DNA of 10,891 nt from assembly GCA_004151065.3 (NCBI GenBank), contig NWUY0300070352.1, forward strand, positions 9,861 to 20,751. Reading direction: 5' to 3'. Positions 9,061-10,891 of this stretch are shown piece by piece. The position numbers were made by a program, and so were the translations under genes. The notes beneath the pieces were generated by a model that was given only the letters and a program-made list of their open reading frames with translations, was not told where the DNA came from and did not search any database. The first letter of the stretch is position 1; each line of letters begins with the position of its first letter. The DNA comes from Larix sibirica. Taxonomy: Eukaryota > Streptophyta > Pinopsida > Pinales > Pinaceae.

Positions 9061-9112
9061 GGAACATCTAACAACAAATGAAGGTTCCGTAATGCTCCAT
9101 ACAATTCCATGA

Positions 9113-9597
9113 GATGGCAGGACACTCTCAAATTATAGGACAACTAGTATCAAGCTAAGCCATCTCAACCCTACGCAAGCGTAAGTCTCATTTATGGAGG
9201 GTGGAGGTATCAAGCATCTTAGGCAAAGTAATCGAGTGCAGGTATACGAACTAATCCCATGGAAATGGTAGTGTATGCAAGCGCAGGAGGAATGAATTAT
9301 TCCCAAGGAAATGGTAGTGTAATCAAGCGTAGGAGAAAATCCAGAGTAAAGGTTTGACAGGGAACATATCTACAAAAACATCAATATTGCATACAGATTT
9401 GGAATCTCACAACTCTAATCTCAAAAATATGTGAAAAAAGGACTAAATATTTGAATATTGCTGCCGCATAGGGGTAAAAATAGTGGAAGAAGATCATAAC
9501 AGTCTTAGAATTATTTGGAAAATTGTAATTTGGTCGTTTTAGGCTACGGCTGCGACCTCCATTTTAAATATAATTTTAATCGTTTAGTGAAAAAAAA
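9113..9597 (+). other. LINE-B 3' UTR with a 46-bp-period direct repeat, and poly(A) tail
   Basis: No coding sequence is seen after the ORF2 end, apart from a possible read-on to about 9182. An imperfect direct repeat occurs at 9255-9291 and 9301-9337, sharing GGAAATGGTAGTGTA and CAAGCG(C/T)AGGAG. A shorter related piece, GCAAGCGTAAG, lies near 9174. The end is AT-rich and closes with an A run before the right target duplication. Confidence 0.75.
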
Positions 9598-9613
9598 AGA
9601 TGAAAAATATGAT
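9597..9613 (+). repeat. Right target-site duplication of LINE-B
   Basis: AAGATGAAAAATATGAT pairs with 3520-3536 with one mismatch (T at 9608 in place of G at 3531). The leading A merges with the poly(A) tail. Confidence 0.85.
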
Positions 9614-10250
9614 GAATGAGAAGAAAACACAACAAGAGTATTAGAATCTTTAAAGGAAATTATCAAAAAAGGATGAAGAAATTTCCTTCTTAAAGAACCT
9701 TAATTAGAGATGGTTAGAACAATTCAAAAGTTTCAGAGAAGAGAAGTCAAATAATTTAGATAATAACAACAAAGTTGACAAATCAGACATTACAATCCAG
9801 TGTGACCAAGATTCATAAGAGAGGAAGAATACTGATGGAAAAATTAACAAGATCTTGTCAGCTAAAGACAAGGAGATTCATTGTTCGAAGAACCATAGTC
9901 AAATTTTACTAACAAACAAAAAAACTAAAACATAAGGATATATCAATATTAAAGGTGGATAAATGAACCTTAACCGATCCAATTTAATCAAAGAAGATTT
10001 TAAAAGTTGGAATTGTAGATAAAGGGACTTAAACAGAAGGGCTTGAAACTCAAATTAAGAGTGTCATTGCAGAAGAAGTTTTAATAGTGAGGGAACATCC
10101 ATAAATTGAATTGAATCAACAATTCAACAACATGTCGAGATCAATATAATTAGTGGGAATTGGAATTCCATCACCCACTACTAATAAAGACATCATCAAA
10201 CCAATCAAAACAAGAATTTCAAATCTAAAAAAGTAAACAAGTCAAATCAA
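9614..10250 (+). pseudogene. Decayed internal coding sequence of the LTR element, continuing the gag-like ORF after LINE-B
   Basis: Directly after the duplication the pre-insertion frame resumes (NEKKTQQE, then after a shift LESLKEIIKK), continuing the coiled-coil character of 3451-3536. From about 9753 another frame is open for about 50 codons (NNNKVDKSDITIQCD, then a stop, then KINKILSAKDKEIHC). From 9994 to 10236 a third frame reads KILKVGIVDKG, then TEGLETQIKSVIAEEV and NKDIIKPIKTRI, with three internal stops. I do not recognise a named domain. No RT, protease or integrase motif is seen. Confidence 0.5.
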
Positions 10251-10654
10251 GTACATCATGGAAAGTTTAAACCAAAGTTTATGAAGGACTAATGTATCAA
10301 GATATCACAACAACTCCCTAGTTACAAAAAAATGGAGCACACAAGAATCAACTTACCAATGACAGCATTGTTCTTACATATCGAAGCATCTGAGGACCAA
10401 TACAACTCAAATCCAACAACAAAGAAGATCATCTCCATAATCTTATCGTCAAGAAGTTCCAGAAAGAATCCATCTATGATGGATTGATCCTTTTTTTATG
10501 TGACACTATTGTTCAAGAATTTGAACATCATATATGATCATGTTCTCAATCTTATCTAATCAATGACAACGACAAAAAAAATGTTCATTCTATCAACAAA
10601 ACTATCCTTGACCATGCTTTGAGGACAAAATTTTTAAGGGGGGAAGACTTGTAA
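10251..10654 (+). pseudogene. C-terminal end of an LTR-element ORF running into the 3' LTR
   Basis: Frame 2 is open from about 10280 with only three internal stops, and ends LRTKFLRGEDL at TAA 10652-10654. The polypurine tract is therefore coding and the stop codon lies 3-5 bases inside the 3' LTR. A readable segment is NLIVKKFQKESIYDGLILF (about 10437-10493). The function is unknown. The placement, directly before the LTR, is that of the last codons of a retrotransposon gag or polyprotein frame. Confidence 0.55.
10636..10647 (+). promoter_or_regulatory. Polypurine tract of the LTR element
   Basis: AAGGGGGGAAGA is followed by CT and then TGTAATATAC at the LTR start. It also follows a T run (10631-10635), a common arrangement for the plus-strand primer in plant LTR elements. 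Confidence 0.85.
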
Positions 10655-10671
10655 TATACTTAAAGTATATT
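10653..10671 (+). repeat. Palindrome at the LTR start
   Basis: AATATACTT (10653-10661) and AAGTATATT (10663-10671) are perfect inverted copies around a single A, four bases inside the LTR terminus. Confidence 0.7.
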
Positions 10672-10686
10672 GCCTCTGTATAATAA

Positions 10687-10694
10687 TATATAAA
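10687..10694 (+). promoter_or_regulatory. TATA box of the LTR
   Basis: TATATAAA lies 38 bases into the LTR, within an AT-rich stretch. It is the best candidate for the RNA polymerase II promoter of the LTR element, but AT-rich DNA gives such matches by chance. Confidence 0.45.
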
Positions 10695-10850
10695 CATGTA
10701 TATTAAAATAGTAGTCATTTAGGGTAATATTCGATAATTATTATATTGTAATTAATGATATTCATACCTGTTACCAAAGGACATGACTTATCATCTTTTA
10801 CGTGTATTTATGTACATGTTCATTGTATCACAAGACACATATGAGTTATT

Positions 10851-10856
10851 AATAAA
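10851..10856 (+). terminator. Candidate polyadenylation signal in the LTR
   Basis: AATAAA occurs about 200 bases into the LTR, downstream of the TATA-like box, as expected for an LTR that both starts and ends the transcript. The match is short and the region is AT-rich. Confidence 0.4.
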
Positions 10857-10891
10857 TAGTAAGTATTTACCCCTTGAGGAATTATATGGAT

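Larger units (their letters stand above)
4921..9112 (+). pseudogene. LINE-B ORF2: endonuclease, reverse transcriptase, zf-RVT, RNase H polyprotein, inactivated
   Basis: It starts at ATG 4921, overlapping the ORF1 stop. The N-terminal 0.5 kb changes frame twice (frame 1 to 3 between about 5060 and 5100; frame 3 to 2 at the A/G homopolymer near 5370-5390). From there frame 2 is kept to TGA 9110-9112, with internal stops at 5687, 5954, 5993, 6092, 6512, 7034, 7727, 7838, 7901, 8021, 8294, 8411, 8444, 8459, 8756, 8966 and 8981. The active protein would nick target DNA, prime reverse transcription on the nick (TPRT) and degrade RNA in the hybrid. Domains are listed separately. If 9110 is itself a mutation, the frame runs on to a TAA near 9182. 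At about 1,397 codons the length is normal for plant L1 ORF2. Confidence 0.92.
3537..9597 (+). mobile_element. LINE-B: apparently full-length plant L1-type retrotransposon with ORF1, ORF2 and RNase H
   Basis: A roughly 6.06-kb element is bounded by a 17-bp duplication (16 matches) and ends in a poly(A) run at about 9590-9597. In order it has a short 5' UTR (3537-3639), ORF1 with a DUF4283-like region and CCHC knuckle, ORF2 with endonuclease, reverse transcriptase, zf-RVT and RNase H, and a 3' UTR of about 480 bp. This is the standard architecture of plant L1 elements. Both ORFs are broken by nonsense codons and a few frameshifts, so it cannot move on its own. Confidence 0.92.
2214..10891 (+). 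mobile_element. Host LTR retrotransposon (5' LTR tail, internal domain, start of 3' LTR), carrying nested SINE and LINE-B
   Basis: The left LTR end (...TTCACTTCA at 2280) is followed after 2 bases by a sequence matching the initiator-Met tRNA primer-binding site with one mismatch. At the right, a polypurine tract (10636-10647) is followed after 2 bases by TGTAATATAC at 10650, the 3' LTR start. The 14 bases at the window end equal 2214-2227, which joins the two LTR copies. Removing the SINE and LINE-B leaves roughly 2.1 kb of internal sequence, with gag-like coding remnants but no visible RT, RNase H or integrase motifs. It therefore looks like a non-autonomous (TR-GAG or LARD-like) or internally deleted element. 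Superfamily (Ty1/copia or Ty3/gypsy) cannot be decided. Confidence 0.82.
10650..10891 (+). repeat. Start of the 3' LTR (runs out of the window)
   Basis: It begins TGTAATATAC right after the polypurine tract. The last 14 bases equal the 5' LTR tail beginning at 2214, so the LTR should continue past the window with sequence like 2228-2280. It contains a TATA-like box, a polyadenylation-type hexamer and a terminal palindrome, all consistent with an LTR. Only the final 14 bases can be compared directly within this window. Confidence 0.82.

Noticed and set aside
1-9112. LINE-A and LINE-B as a tandem duplication of the same element
   Set aside because: The proteins differ throughout and the 3' UTRs and flanking duplications are different, so they are independent insertions.
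9614-10654. Endogenous plant pararetrovirus remnant
   Set aside because: The coiled-coil and basic segments raised the idea, but no viral RT, movement-protein or coat motif is visible, and the primer-binding site, polypurine tract and LTR point to an LTR retrotransposon.

Overview
This window looks like intergenic DNA from a large, transposon-rich plant nuclear genome. I see no host gene. The plant assignment rests on three things: L1-type LINEs that carry a C-terminal RNase H domain, a plant-style DUF4283/zinc-knuckle ORF1, and an LTR element primed by initiator-Met tRNA. A conifer or other large-genome seed plant would fit, but the sequence does not prove it.

The layout is a nest of retroelements, all on the + strand. 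The outermost element is an LTR retrotransposon. The tail of its 5' LTR lies at 2214-2280, followed by a primer-binding site (2283-2294), a long AT-rich leader with a degenerate AGTAAG-type tandem array (about 2717-3130), decayed gag-like coding sequence, a polypurine tract (10636-10647) and the start of the 3' LTR (10650 to the window end). No reverse transcriptase or integrase of this element is visible, so it looks non-autonomous or internally deleted.

Three younger elements sit inside it. (1) LINE-A (1-2213, its 5' part outside the window) ends in a poly(A) tract inside the 5' LTR. The 14 bases after its tail are identical to the last 14 bases of the window, which is the matching point of the 3' LTR. 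(2) A tRNA-derived SINE (2779-3001) with a 10-bp target-site duplication sits in the tandem array. (3) LINE-B (3537-9597, about 6.06 kb) is apparently full length and is flanked by a 16-17 bp duplication. It has split the gag-like frame of the LTR element.

LINE-B has ORF1 (DUF4283-like region, CCHC knuckle, charged tail) joined to ORF2 by a TAATG stop/start overlap. ORF2 runs endonuclease, reverse transcriptase, zf-RVT, RNase H. It is dead: 17 internal stops, FAND in place of FADD at the RT active site, and RPDG in place of GPDG. From about 5390 to 9112 it nevertheless stays in one reading frame with no net indel. LINE-A keeps the zf-RVT and RNase H end of a related but distinct LINE, with two nonsense codons and two frameshifts. 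SINE and LINE-B insertion require the LTR element to be older. The order among the three inner insertions cannot be read directly.
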